Positions 24,791 through 35,729 of a stretch of DNA of 64,000 bases are shown one piece after another (positions within the stretch are counted from its first letter, which is position 1; each line of letters opens with the position of its first letter). Below the pieces are notes generated by a model, which did not search any database, was not told the DNA's origin, and was given only the letters and a program-made list of their open reading frames with translations. The translations under genes and the position numbers were made by a program. Origin of the DNA: Cladorhizidae sp. MBARI D1340-BT2 (taxonomy: Eukaryota; Porifera; Demospongiae; Poecilosclerida; Cladorhizidae); contig JAQNBH010000011.1 of NCBI GenBank assembly GCA_028752905.1, forward strand, positions 4,905,378-4,969,377. Reading direction: 5' to 3'.

Positions 24791-26192
24791 CTCTCGAACC
24801 CTCCTCCAACAGGACCAACTCACTGCATTAAAGGAAACATTTCAGGACGTCATCCAGGAAGAGCTTAGCAGAACGTCATTCGTAGAGCATGAAATACCAA
24901 CGGGAGACGCATTTCCGATTCGGTTGCCCCCTTACAAGTTGGCCCACAAGTCTGAAGAAGCCTTGCGGGAAGAGATCAAGACATTGTTACAACAGATTAT
25001 CGAACCATCCAAGAGCCCCTGGGCAGCGCCCATCGTCCTAGTAAAAAAGAAAGATAGCAAGATAAGAATGTGTGTAGATTATCGCAAGCTAAACAACATC
25101 ACCCAAGGAGATCCTTACCCATTACCAAACATAGAAACACTTATCAACGAGATTGGAGAATCAAGGTTCATCCCGACGCTGGATTTATCGAACGGGTACT
25201 ATCAGGTGCCCCTGGCAAAGGAAAGCAGGGAAAAGACGGCATTTGTCACACCCCATGGCAAATATCAGTTTCTGACCATGCCCTTCGGGTTGGTCACAGC
25301 CCCATCGACATTCCAGCGCCTGATGGACCAGGTTTTGCACGGCCTCCATGAGTTTACAACTGATTACTTGGATGATATCTTGATCCACAGTGAGACGTGG
25401 GAGGAGCATCTTCGGCACCTCAACATTGTGTTTGGCAAGCTACGAGCGGCTGGCCTACACATTAAATAGAGCAAGTGCAGTATGGGTGTAAACAGTTGTG
25501 TATACCTGGGTCACGTGGTGGGAGGACGAGTCATCAAGCCGATGGAATGCAAGATTGAAGCAGTGAAGAATTATCAGCAGCCGAAGACCAAGAAGCAGTT
25601 GAGAGCATTTCTTGGCCTGTGCGGATACTACCGCCGATTCATACCAGACTTCTCCACGATTGCCAACCCCATCACAGAATTGACCAGGAAGAACAAAGAA
25701 AATACAGTGACATGGACAGAAGCATGCGAGAAGGCATTTCAGTTATTGAAATGTGCCCTTACCAGTAAGCCAGTACTGACATCCCCAAACTGGGAGAGGA
25801 TGTTCATCATCCAAACCGATGCTTCAGCCACGGGACTTGGTTATGTGTTGAGCCAGCGAGAGGAAGATGGAACCGAGCATCCAGTAGCCTATGGATCCCG
25901 CAAGTTGTTGCCATGGGAACAAAAATACTCTGCTATTGAAAGAGAGGCGTTAGCCATCGTAACTGGTATCGAACATTTTCGAACATATATTGAAGGATAT
26001 AAGTTCAAGGTTGAGACCGACCATGATCCATTAACTCACCTGGCAACCATGAAGGATAGTCATGGGAGGCTGGCCAGATGGGCTTTGGCTCTAAGCCATA
26101 CAATTTTAGTGTGACCCATCGAGCTGGAACGGCGAATGTGAACGTCGACGGGTTGAGTCGAGACCAGGGCTCTCGAGCTAAGGCGGAGGGAG
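24791..26192 (+). pseudogene. RT and RNase H of element 1
   Basis: RT continues in the same frame as the integrase C-terminus. Motifs: SPWAAPIVLVKKKD, RMCVDYRKLNN, LDLSNGYYQVPL, TMPFGL and YLDDIL (TAC of the box at 25365). A TAG at 25467-25469 interrupts before YLGHVVGG. RNase H follows with TDASATGLGYVLSQ, EREALAIV and TDHDPL. A frameshift near 26090 precedes the terminal NVDGLSR motif. Residues 26180-26192 (AAGGCGGAGGGAG) are a polypurine tract just before the 3' LTR. Confidence 0.9.
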
Positions 26193-26777
26193 TGTCAGGG
26201 AATCTCTCTCCTTTATCCATGACTGCTTCCTCCCCGAGGCTAAGCCTGAAGACAGAGACAGAGCCACTACGGGAAATGAAGGGGGAAGACATGGAACAAG
26301 TGCTTAATGAAGTACTACTGGACATGACCTTAAAAGAGCGCCAGAAGTCTATAAGAAAGTGCAAGCTGACACGACCGCAGAATCCGGTAGTGGAAACACT
26401 GAAAGGGCGTACCTGGAAACGTGTGACGTACAAGACAGCCAAGGATTCTGATTGGTTGCGTAGGACGGTGTCCTGGAAACTGAACTGTTGTAGATATAGA
26501 GAGAACTGTGATTTATTGAGTAAAGTTGTATCGCCAGAGTATTATTGAGTTTTACGTCTGAGCATCTTATTTGTATATATGGTCTTGTTATAGTAAGTTT
26601 ACTATTGTCCAAATATACCAGTCCTTTTCGTAAGGGGTAATGCAATCTGGGAAGGGGATCGATTTCGACTAACTGTGGGTTTTGGTGTGAGACTAGAATC
26701 TAAGTTGGTGGCGGGTTTGGAGAGCAGATCTGTAGGAAATCAAGTAGCTTTCCTAGTAGAAGGGTTTTCCCATCACA
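26193..26777 (+). repeat. 3' LTR of Gmr1-type element 1
   Basis: 585 bp, TGTCAGGG...CATCACA, followed by the ACCTT duplication at 26778-26782. Confidence 0.93.
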
Positions 26778-26879
26778 ACCTTGAATCTTATCAACCCAAG
26801 AAATCAAAATTTCCAATAGTATCTAGAGGTGGACAATGCAGGAGTTTTTAAGGTAGCTGGTATTGTAAGTGGCCATGGC

Positions 26880-27242
26880 TTGAATGGAATGATAAGAAGG
26901 AATGTGCTTTATGTCATCCGTGTAGAATGGCAACACACTTATGCATTTTCCAAAAAAGCTAGTACCTTCAGCAATGAAAAAACTGGAAAGATGCAACTCA
27001 CATATTTAGGAAACATGACTCTTCCTATGCTCATAAAGAAGCTGTGATGAAATAGACACACTATAGTAAATCTAAGTCCCAGCTTGCTCAGCAAGTTTGT
27101 GTGGATCAAACCAATGCTTGTAGTACTAGCTTGATGGAAATTATATCAACTTTGCATTTTTTTAGCATTAGCTTCAAGGGGTCATGATGATAATCAAGGA
27201 AATTTCCTTCAGTTAATAATACACCTACGAAGTGGTGATTGT
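26880..27242 (+). pseudogene. hAT transposase, first half, interrupted
   Basis: Plus-strand fragments typical of the TTF-type zinc-finger and following region of ZMYM1-like hAT transposases (ALCHPCRM, KNWKDATHIFRKH, SYAHKEAVMK and, in another frame, LRGHDDNQGNFLQLI). The coding sense stops at the LTR element starting at 27243 and resumes at 40414 with HILKEWLKQH. Stops and frameshifts are present. The two halves show the LTR element landed inside a transposase gene. Confidence 0.75.
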
Positions 27243-27258
27243 TGTGAAGGGGTAGTTG
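27243..27258 (-). repeat. Outer tip of the split 3' LTR
   Basis: The 16 bases TGTGAAGGGGTAGTTG match 39965-39980. The LTR continues at 33248 after the hAT-like insertion; GGTAGTTG is duplicated at 33240-33247. Confidence 0.88.
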
Positions 27259-27499
27259 CAGGGCCGTAAGGCTGAAGCCTAGGGGCCCACCAAGAGCAGG
27301 GGCCCACCAAAAACAGGGGCCCACCAAAAACAGGGGCCCATGCGCAACTTTTTTTTTCCGTACCCGTTAATTGAAAAGTATACATCAGATTGGTGCGCGC
27401 ATCTATTCCCAGAGACATAGGGTGTGTTTATCGGTGGGCAATATTTAGTTTCTCCTCGTGTCCGAAGAACTGGAGGCTTGATAGAGGAGTTCTAGGTGC

Positions 27500-28283
27500 T
27501 ACTCCTCTCTAGGATTACTTACTGGTACTTCATTACTCAAATCTCAAAAGGTTTTCAAGTATCTCTCACTTGTGCATTCAAAAATGACCTACTGTTCACA
27601 AATTTGGCGTCCTCACCTGGTAAAAGATATGATGATGTCCTTGGAAAAGATTCAACGTCGTGCGACAAATTTTATCTTGTCAGATTATTCAAGTGATTAT
27701 AAATCTCGACTTACATCACTGAATATGCTTCCTCTGATGATGATTTTTGAACTACAGGACATCACGTTCTTTATTAAATCCTTGGCATCTAAAACAGACT
27801 CATTTAATATACTAAAATATGTATCGTTCGTAACCAATCAGACAAGATCCACCAAGTTTACAAAACTAAGTCATATGATATCAAAAACAAAAGTTGTAGA
27901 TCATTTCTATTTTCGAAGACTTCCTCGCTTGTGGAATGCTCTCCCACCAATTGACCTGGATCAATCAATCTGTGCATACTACATGTATTTCCATCAATCT
28001 GAAGAAATTCTTTTGGTTGAATTTTCTTTCTCATTTTGACCCTAACAACCCTTGTACCTTTCACTTTATCTGTCCATGTTTTAAATGTTCTAATAATCCT
28101 ACCCCTTCCAACTTCTCAATATCCCTTACTCTTGCCTAATTCACTCTTTAGTTTGTAATTTCAGGGCTGTGTAGCTCAATGCTAACAGACCCTCAGAACT
28201 ATATTTACATCGATATCTCAATCATGATCATATAATACACTGTTCGATGTTCTGTAAAGCAATAATAATAATAATAATAATAT
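27500..28283 (+). mobile_element. 5'-truncated CR1/L2-like LINE 3' end
   Basis: The frame from 27572 to 28130 matches the C-terminal end of LINE reverse transcriptases (YCSQIWRPHLVKDMM, LEKIQRRATNFILSDY, FYFRRLPRLWNALPP, and a terminal CTFHFICPCFKC). The 3' end is an (AAT)n run at about 28260-28283, a microsatellite tail of the kind seen in L2/CR1 LINEs. Catalytic RT motifs and endonuclease are absent because of 5' truncation. Confidence 0.8.
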
Positions 28284-28429
28284 GAGCTGATAATAATTTA
28301 AAAAAAGTAAAGCTAAGAACTCTTGTTACCAAGGTGAGGAACTAACTTTACTTCAGCTAACCTAGTAGTTTCTTTTATAACTGTTAGATCAAGCTAAATA
28401 GTTTAGCTAGCGCATCTAAAATAGTGTAG

Positions 28430-28620
28430 GAATAGTAAATAATTTAGCTAAATAGCTAGCTAACTAGCTAGCGCTTCATGAAGCTAGCTAGCTAACGGAC
28501 CCAAGTAGCTAACCAGCTAGCGCACCCATATAGCTAGCTGGCTAAAGCACCCAAGTAGCTATATAGCAAGCTAGCGCACCAATATAGCTAGTTAGCACTA
28601 TCTAGCTTAGCTAAATAGCC
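28430..28620. repeat. AGCTAGC-rich imperfect repeats
   Basis: Overlapping GCTAGCTAGC and CGCACCCA(T/A)ATAGCTA-type units with a loose period of about 30-35 bp. Strongly palindromic because AGCT and CTAG are self-complementary. No coding content. Confidence 0.7.
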
Positions 28621-28893
28621 TTTTCTTTCCTGAGAACACTGTGCTAGTTTTGTTATATAGTCCTTGCTCACATTCAGTTGTTCACTTATTAATATATTTT
28701 ACATATAGGATTGCAGCAACATCTGTGATGAAGCAACATCTGTCATGTAATCATAACCATGAGACTAGGATGAAGGTATACTTATATAGATACGTCCTCT
28801 GTGTGGTGTAGGTCTGGAAGCTGACGGCTAGCCACCGTACATCTATACAGGGTGAGGTGTCTGGTGCCATCCTGCCGTTGCAGAAAGCACAGT

Positions 28894-29133
28894 CACACCT
28901 CTGACTTCCTCACACTTTGTAATGGTCTCCCTTGCCTGTTGGGGTACTTCTCAGCCAGGTTGGGCCCACTTTGGCAACCTATGTTCTCAGCATGTGCATT
29001 GGTCCTGCCAAAGGTAAACTTTAGCGTGGTGGGTCCAAAGAATAGCGGAAAACAATCTTCTGCATTTGGCAAGGATGGAGGAACATTAGGTCCTGGTTGA
29101 AGGATGAATGGGATACTCTGGGCAATGTCATCT
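28894..29133 (-). other. Unrecognised exon-like open stretch
   Basis: Minus-strand open stretch bounded by a TAG acceptor-like site near 29134 and a GAG|GTGTGA donor-like site near 28894. It includes PFILQPGPNVPPSLP and PTTLKFTFGRTNAHAENIG. I do not recognise the family. Lying inside the hAT-like unit, it may be a captured exon or part of an unidentified element protein. Low certainty that it is coding. Confidence 0.3.
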
Positions 29134-29745
29134 AGAATTTGAAATGAAATAATTATATGTAAAGTTTGCTTGATATTAAAAAAAAAATTGTCTGTGTAGT
29201 AGTAGCTAATAATATTAGTTGTTATTATTCTTATTGCAGGAATATCATACCTTCCCAAGCAGTTGTCCAGATATATTGTAGCATCCACACGGCTTACATC
29301 TGATCTTCCTCTCCTCTGCTATCCTCTTCATGCAGCTCTTCCCTTCCTCTGCTGTCCTCCTGCAGCTCTTCCCCTATTACCACTACCTCCCATTGACATC
29401 TGCTGACTTAGACCTCTCACTGCATCTCTCCCCCTATTTCCACTTGCTCCAACATCCATACTTGCACTCTCATTCTTGATCTCTACAAAATTGCTACTCA
29501 TATCTATTTCTCATCATCACTACAACTATTTGAGTCACACAGTATATACAATCACCAATGCTATTATCATCAGATAACATCTCAGTAGAGTCTTGGTATC
29601 ATAACCACAAGCCATTCATAGTAACAACCACGAACAGCGTAACTGAACAGGGTAACTAACCTAAAATAACCGTCGAGGTCGATATCGTGACAATGGTCTA
29701 AGGGTGTACTGTCGGGAATACGTGACAATGGTTATAGATACGCAT

Positions 29746-32700
29746 CTATTGCAGACCTTCCCCCTATCTCTGATGACAACCATCAAGTATCAGCAGCCAA
29801 TATTGCAAGCACTGAGTCGGACTCTGCAAGTCAAGAAATACCACATTTGATGCTACCAGAGTTCCCACCTACCAGTTCACCAATATTCTCATGGGCAAAA
29901 GTAAGTGGGCCAGAATTCTTTACACTACTTAACTCAGTATATACAGAAGTGGTACACTGGAGGCACAACTACTTCTCAGTTCCTTTTGGCAAAGTTGGAA
30001 GAGAATTTGTGAGTGAGTTATCGCGACTGTATCTGGCCTATGGGTCAGCCTCTACTCTAGACTGTAGCCCTTAAGGCCACCATTGTGTTTCCCATATTGC
30101 TTCTCCAGAAACAAAGTAAGAAATCAAAGACAAAGGAACATATGAAATGCATAGAGAAGAGGTTAACAAGCTGGTTTAATGGTGACCTGGAAGAGTTGGT
30201 AACGGAAGGAAGAGCCCTGCAATGGAGGCTACCAAAACAAGGATCACCCAAGGACAATAACACTTTGGCTCGTTCCTTTGCCAACTTGATGTTTTTGGGG
30301 AAGTGCAAGGCCACGATGGACGACCTGCTATCAAAGGCAGATAACGGCGGCCTCCTTCACCTGAATGATCCAGCCGACCCCAACAACCCATCCTCACACA
30401 CAATCAGGGAAGAACTAATCAATAAACACCCTCCAGCCCAACCAGCCCACCACAACTGTATTCTCCACGACGAACCACAAGATTTGCACCCTATTATATT
30501 TGACTCCCTTGATGTCAATGCTATCCGCTCGGCTGCTCTACAGATGAAAGGAGCAGCTGGCCCCTCAGGCCTGGATGCTCATGCATGGAGACGCTTATGT
30601 ACCAGCCACAAGGGAGCTTCGGGAGATCTCTGTGCATCCCTTGCCTCAGTCGCCAGAAGGATCTGCTCCATGTATGTTGACCCATCATCGATCTCCCCTC
30701 TTCTCGCATGTCGACTCATAGCCCTCGACAAGCACCCCGGAGTGTGTCCCATCGGCATCGGGGACACCGCTCGCCGAATCATTGCAAAAGCGGTCTTATC
30801 AATTACAGTTCCAGATATTCAAGATGCATCAGGTTGCCTTCAGATGAGTGGTGGTCAAATATCAGGCATTGAGGCAGCTGTCAATGCAACAAGATCTAGC
30901 TTCGAATCTGTGGAGTGTGAGGCAGTGCTACTTGTAGATGCGACAAACGCTTTCAATTCTCTGAATCGACAGGTGGCACTACACAACATCAGACGTCTCT
31001 GCCCTCCTATAGCCACCATCCTCATCAACTCATATAGAACCTCCATCGAGCTATTTGTGGATGGGGATGTCATTCCATCACAGGAGGGCACAACACAGGG
31101 AGACCCGCTCGCCATGGCCTTGTATGGCTTGGCAACCATACCACTCATTAGAAGGCTAGATGGGATCTGCAGGCAGATATGGTATGCTGATGACTCCACC
31201 GCCACTGGGACTGTCACATAGCTACGTGATTGGTGGGACAGACTAGCTGCAGAGGGTCCATCCTTTGGCTACTTCCCCAACCCAACCAAGACCTGGCTGG
31301 TGGCTAAGAATGGGCACCTTGAGGAAGCCTCCAAGATCTTTGCCGGCTCGGTAGTCAGTGTCACATCCAGAGGAAGGCCATACCTTGGTGCAGCTATTGG
31401 CTCCCAAGAGTTTGTTAAGGAGTATGTGAACTCCAAGGTTAAGACATGGACATCTAACATTACTCTCCTCAGCGAGATCGCAAAGTCGCAACCCCAAGCA
31501 GCATTTTCAGCTCTGACACATGGCCTCCTCAGCAAATGGACTTATCTTAGCCGTGTCATACCCAACATTAGTGACCTGCTTGTTCCTTTGGACAATGCGC
31601 TAAGAACAGAGCTACTCCCTGCCCACACCGGACGGCCCCCTCCAAATGACTTAGAGTGTGCTCTCTTTGCCCTACCTGCACGACTTGGAGGGCTAGGCAT
31701 ACGAATACCATCCAAGAATGCCGACAGAGAACAGCTTGCATCCCAACTAGTGACCTCAATCCTGAAAGATCATATCCTAGACCAATGTAGAGAATATGGC
31801 AATGACATCATCAAGGTTCAACTGAAAAACAAGGCCATCATCAGCAAGCAGAACAAAGAAAGGAGCAAAGAGGAAGCCAATCAACTCCAGATACAACTGC
31901 CAGCTTCACTGCAGAAGGCCATGGAATTGGCTCAGGAAAAGGGTGCCTCCATCTGGCTCACTGCCTTACCCCTCACTGAGCACGGGTTTACACTTCACAA
32001 GTCCGCCTTTCATGATGCTCTAGCTCTGAGATATGGTTGGACACCATCCAAACTGCCTTCCAAATGTGATTGCGGCAACAGCTTCACCGTTGAACATGCA
32101 CTCTCCTGCGCAAAGGGAGGTTTTCCATCGGTCCAACATAACAAAATCCGAGACATCACCGCCGCCCTACTTACTGAGGTGTGCAGTGATGTGCGTATCG
32201 AACCAGATCTGCAGCCAGTGACATCCAACCAGCTCAACGGTGCCTCAGCAAATTCTCAATATGGTGCAATGCTAGATGTGTCTGCAAACGGAGTGTGGGG
32301 TGGTAGATACGAGAAGTCATTCTACGATGTGAGAGTGTTCAACCCCTTCGCTCCCTCCAATAATAATCAGGCTCTAGCCGCAACATAGAGGAAGCACGAA
32401 CGTGAGAAGAAGAGGGCGTATGAGCAGCGGATACGCGAAGTTGAGCACTCTTCCTTCACCCCCCTTGTTCTCTCTGCTACAGGAGGCATGGGCATTGAAG
32501 CCACTAATTTTTACAAATGCCTGGCCGCCATGCTAGCCCAGAAATGGGACTCCCCCTACAGCAAGACCCTATGCTGGCTGCGATGTCGCCTGAACTTCTC
32601 TCTACTCCGCTCCTCCATCCAAGCTATCAGAGGAGCAAGATCCTCTAAAGGTCACGCCGCTAAGCCACCTGCTTCTGTGGATCTCGTCGCATCAGAATCT

Positions 32701-32812
32701 TACATTTCTGATAAGTGATTATTTCATCTGTGAGACAATTATATCATCCCATATTTCCCCCCCCCCCCCCCCCTATATACATATATTAATTTATTTATTT
32801 TAATAATAAATT

Positions 32813-32848
<36 letters not shown>

Positions 32849-32850
32849 AA
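29746..32850 (+). mobile_element. Non-LTR element with RT and C-terminal nuclease
   Basis: Flanked by a 15-bp target duplication GTTATAGATA(C/T)GCAT (29731-29745 and 32851-32865, one mismatch). It ends in an A-rich tail (runs of A at 32813-32850), the structure left by target-primed reverse transcription. A C run (32757-32773) precedes the tail. One long coding region spans nearly the whole 3.1 kb, so the copy may be close to full length. Confidence 0.85.
29800..32718 (+). pseudogene. Single-ORF reverse transcriptase-nuclease, two TAG stops
   Basis: An N-terminal segment (SWAKVSGPEFFTLLN) shifts frame near 30065, then one frame runs 30085-32718 broken only by TAG at 31219-31221 and 32386-32388. 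RT motifs: AAGPSGLDAHAWRR, CRLIALDKHPGVCPIGIGD, LLVDATNAFNSLNR, QEGTTQGDPLAM and WYADDSTATG (catalytic DD). After RT comes LGAAIGSQEF and a Zn-like CDCGNSFTVEHALSC, then HNKIRD and a conserved DV...YDVRVFNP segment resembling a restriction-like (PD-(D/E)XK) nuclease as in R2-type LINEs. I recognise the family as common in corals and sponges but have no established name for it. Likely a dead copy, unless TAG is read through. Confidence 0.8.
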
Positions 32851-33247
32851 GTTATAGATATGCATGCGCATGTCGCGAATTCGTGACAATGTCCGCTAAG
32901 TGTTGTACTATATTATTTTTAAAAAGAAATTATGGTTCAATTTATGTCAGGGATGGTCCGCGGGTGGGCCCTCACCCCCCTCCCCAATCTTAATTTTTCA
33001 GTTGGTCAAAAATGATGTAAACGTTTACAATGGAATGTACTGAGCCCCAACGACAGTTTCTTGTGAAACTGGCGCCTGACTTGCGGCCGCGGTGTATGAA
33101 CACATGAAGATCCTGTCAGGCAGCGGAAGTTAGCTGGGTGTGAGCACTGCAGTAAAGCTTGCGCGCGGGGGGGGGGGGGCGCCAGGGGCCCAAAGAAGCT
33201 TGAAGCCTAGGGGCCCTGCCTTGGGTTAATACGGCACTGGGTAGTTG

Positions 33248-33705
33248 GTATTTTAAAGAAGGTGTCTAAGGTTCCTCCTTAGGATTACCTTCTCCCTTCA
33301 GTTAATAGGTGCTGCCACCAGAGTCTATCTCTAAGTAACGCCTTAGTTAATACCTACCCAGAGAGATTTAGGGTGTCTAGGTATAACTTATGAACTGACG
33401 AAAACTATGGTAAAGACAAGACTAATCACAAATGGATGACAGGACCTTTTATATGTCTTGCCAGACAGGATACAGAAGTAACCATAATTACATGCACACA
33501 GAGAGTCCACCTGACATTACATCACTACACTCACATTCACAATTAACACAATGTTCACAATTAAGTAATGCATGCACTCAACACTTTAAGTAATGCATGC
33601 ACTCAACACTTTAAGTAATGCATGCACTCAAATGACTGTTAGGTTCATCATCATTGATGGAGCGAAGATAATGGCCTGGCTGGCCATGTCGAGCATCCCT
33701 CGACA
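33248..33705 (-). repeat. Main part of the 3' LTR, element 2
   Basis: Matches 39981-40413. It carries three copies of a 26-bp direct repeat (TAAGTAATGCATGCACTCAA core, 33562-33630) where the other LTR has two, explaining the length difference. The polypurine tract of the element (AAGGCGGAAGGGA on the minus strand) lies at 33706-33718. Confidence 0.9.
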
Positions 33706-34217
33706 TCCCTTCCGCCTTGAGTTGGACGCAATCCCTCCCGAACGCTGTCTTCTTCTGAGGGCAGATCCTCGTCCCACGCCTGTCTGGATAATCCGTCTGC
33801 GTTTTGATGGGTTGACCCTGGTCTGTACTCTACCTTGAAACTGTACGACTGCAGTGACAGTGCCCACTTGAATAAGCGCGCGTCCAGTCTTTGTGAAGTG
33901 AAGAGTGCTTGTAGCGCCTTGTGGTCTGTAATCACGGTGAATGGTCGACCTAACAAATGGATAGCAAAATGATCCACACTCCTGTAGATGGCCAAGCACT
34001 CTATTTCAGTGGTGGAATAACGTTTCTCTGTCTCAGTGAGTGCCTTTGAGAAGTATCCTACCGGTCGCTCTACACCATTCCGGACTGCTGACAACACCCC
34101 GCCAACTCCTTTGTATGATGCGTCTGTGTGAAACGTAAAGTGGTCGTCATCTCGTGGAAGCCACAGCACTCGGTCGGAACATAGAACAGAAATCAAATGT
34201 TCAAAATTAGATAACAT
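33706..34217 (-). pseudogene. RNase H of Gmr1-type element 2
   Basis: An open frame from 34217 with FHTDASYKGVGGVLS, EIECLAIYR, VITDHKALQ and the end motif NADGLSRQAWD, which are the usual gypsy RNase H residues; the active-site Asp/Glu look intact. It follows a damaged RT connection in a different frame. It would remove RNA from RNA:DNA hybrids if expressed. Confidence 0.88.
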
Positions 34218-34435
34218 TTTGTCATTCCACTGTATGATGTGTGGAGCCTTCTTTTATTAAGGGAACAAACCCATAACGCATAGTCTGGGATGAACCGTCT
34301 GTAATAACCAACCGTACCCAGGAAGGCACGCAAGTCTTTCTTATTGACAGGTCTCTTAAAGTTAGTAAGAGCTTTCACTTGTGCCTCAGGCACTTCTACT
34401 TTCTCCAGCCCAATTTGGTGGCCTAAGTCCTAGCC
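34193..34435 (-). pseudogene. RT remnant lacking the catalytic palm
   Basis: Only the RT connection/thumb end remains: LGHQIGLEKVEVPEAQ followed by KKDLRAFLGTVGYYRRFIPD. On the 5' side it abuts the integrase C-terminal linker (DDQRLIMQA) directly, so the whole palm with its YXDD box is gone. The junction lies near 34428-34436. A second small frame break follows at about 34250. Confidence 0.85.
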
Positions 34436-35729
34436 TGCATGATCAGTCTCTGATCATCAGACATCTCTGCTTCTCCTAACACTGTTCTATCCACAGGATG
34501 ATTTGAGTCAGCACATTCCTGTGCAACCACAACCCGAAAAAGGTTAGCTGAAAGGTCTTTCCATGGCTTCAGCCTATTGGCATGGGCAACTATCTTGTAG
34601 TTCCGTCTCTCTGGCACTGCTAACTGGTAAGTGGTTTCCCCTAACCATTTGGTTACTTCATATGGGCCGTACCACACAAATTCCAATTTACCAGTAAGAT
34701 TTGGCGTGTGTAAGAGCACCATCTCCCCAGGTTTGTATTCTCTGATCTCTGCTTTCTTGTCATAATTCAATTTGATCTTGGCATTATACTTTGCCTCTCT
34801 ACTACGACCAACTTGGTGCAGGTCTGTGAGGGTTTTTCCTAACTGGTTGACCCATTCAACTGCCTCAGAGAAGTGTAGCTCTCCACTAATCAGACTATCT
34901 TTCATGGCCTCCAGTGGCCCACGGAGTGGTCTGCCATTGACTAACTGAAAGGGGGAGTAATCTGTGGCGGCATGGGGTGTAGCCCGATAGGCGAGCAAAC
35001 AATACTTTAAAAGTTTGTCCCATTGCTCCAACCTATCCTCCATCTTTCTCAACATGCCTTTTAAGCACCCGTGCCACCGTTCTAACACACCATTAGATTG
35101 TGGATGGTAGGAAGTTGTTTTAATATGCTTAACCCGTAATAGCTTGCACAGTTCAGAGCAAAGTCTACCCATAAACACACTACCTTGGTCTGTCAGAATC
35201 TCACGGGGAATAACAGTGTGTGAGAAAATGTCCTCAGGAACTGAAACTGCATCAATCCTCTTCAAGGGTATAGAGTAAGGATATCTGGTTCCCATACAAA
35301 TAGCAGTTAAAACATGGCCATAGCCACGCTTCGTTCTTTGTAAAGGTCCGACTATGTCAAAGGCCATCCTGTGGTATGGTGTAGAGATAATGGGTGTGAC
35401 CACCATAGGGACCTTGGGCAAGAGAGGTCTACCAGCCTTTTGGCATTCGGGACAAGCAGCGCAATATCGCCTCACATCTTTATCAAGTCCAGGCCAAGTA
35501 AAAGAGTTCTTAATATGGGCTGCCATCTTGTTATGGGGAAAATGCCCTCCAATTTTAGCCCTCTATGCTCTGCATCCATGACATCTGAATGCTTCATCAG
35601 GGGTACTACAATCCTAGCATTTTCTTCCCCCTGATCTGCCAACTTGGTGTGCATCAACACTCCACCATTATAGTAATATCCATTCTCCTCCTGTTCAGCC
35701 TTATTCCTCCTCATCTCAAACAGCGACAC
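34423..35729 (-). CDS. Integrase of Gmr1-type element 2, core frame open
   Basis: An unbroken frame of 367 codons (34423-35526) with CAACPECQKAG (second half of the HHCC finger), MAFDIVGPL (first Asp), ILTDQGSVF (second Asp), YHPQSNGVLERWHGCLK (Glu) and GPYEVTKW (GPY/F). The upstream piece (35472-35729) is in another frame. All three catalytic acidic residues are present. Related to the integrase of element 3 (both have LERWHG). Its survival as a long open frame while RT is deleted is odd but may be chance. Confidence 0.85.

Larger units (their letters stand above)
20677..26777 (+). mobile_element. Full-length Gmr1-type Ty3/gypsy element
   Basis: A 6.1-kb LTR retrotransposon with LTRs at 20677-21247 and 26193-26777, both TGTCAGG...CATCACA, flanked by the direct repeat ACCTT (20672-20676 and 26778-26782). 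The coding order on the plus strand is gag, protease, integrase, reverse transcriptase, RNase H. Having integrase before RT is the Ty1/copia order, but the RT and integrase are gypsy-like with a GPF motif. This is the hallmark of the Gmr1 group of Ty3/gypsy elements. Two in-frame TAG stops and several frameshifts make it non-autonomous as sequenced. LTR differences include a 6-bp indel and several CG to TG changes, so the insertion is not very recent. Confidence 0.93.
27259..33239. mobile_element. hAT-like TIR-bounded unit, 6 kb
   Basis: Begins CAGGGCCGTA and ends TACGGCACTG, whose reverse complement is CAGTGCCGTA. It is flanked by an identical 8-bp duplication GGTAGTTG (27251-27258 and 33240-33247). 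CAG-type ends plus 8-bp duplications are the signature of hAT transposons. Subterminal GAAGCCTAGGGGCCC-type sequence occurs in inverted form at both ends. About 27280-27340 has short tandem GGGGCCCACCAA repeats. No hAT transposase was recognised inside; the interior holds two retroelement pieces, so this is a non-autonomous unit that collected insertions before or after moving. Confidence 0.85.
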
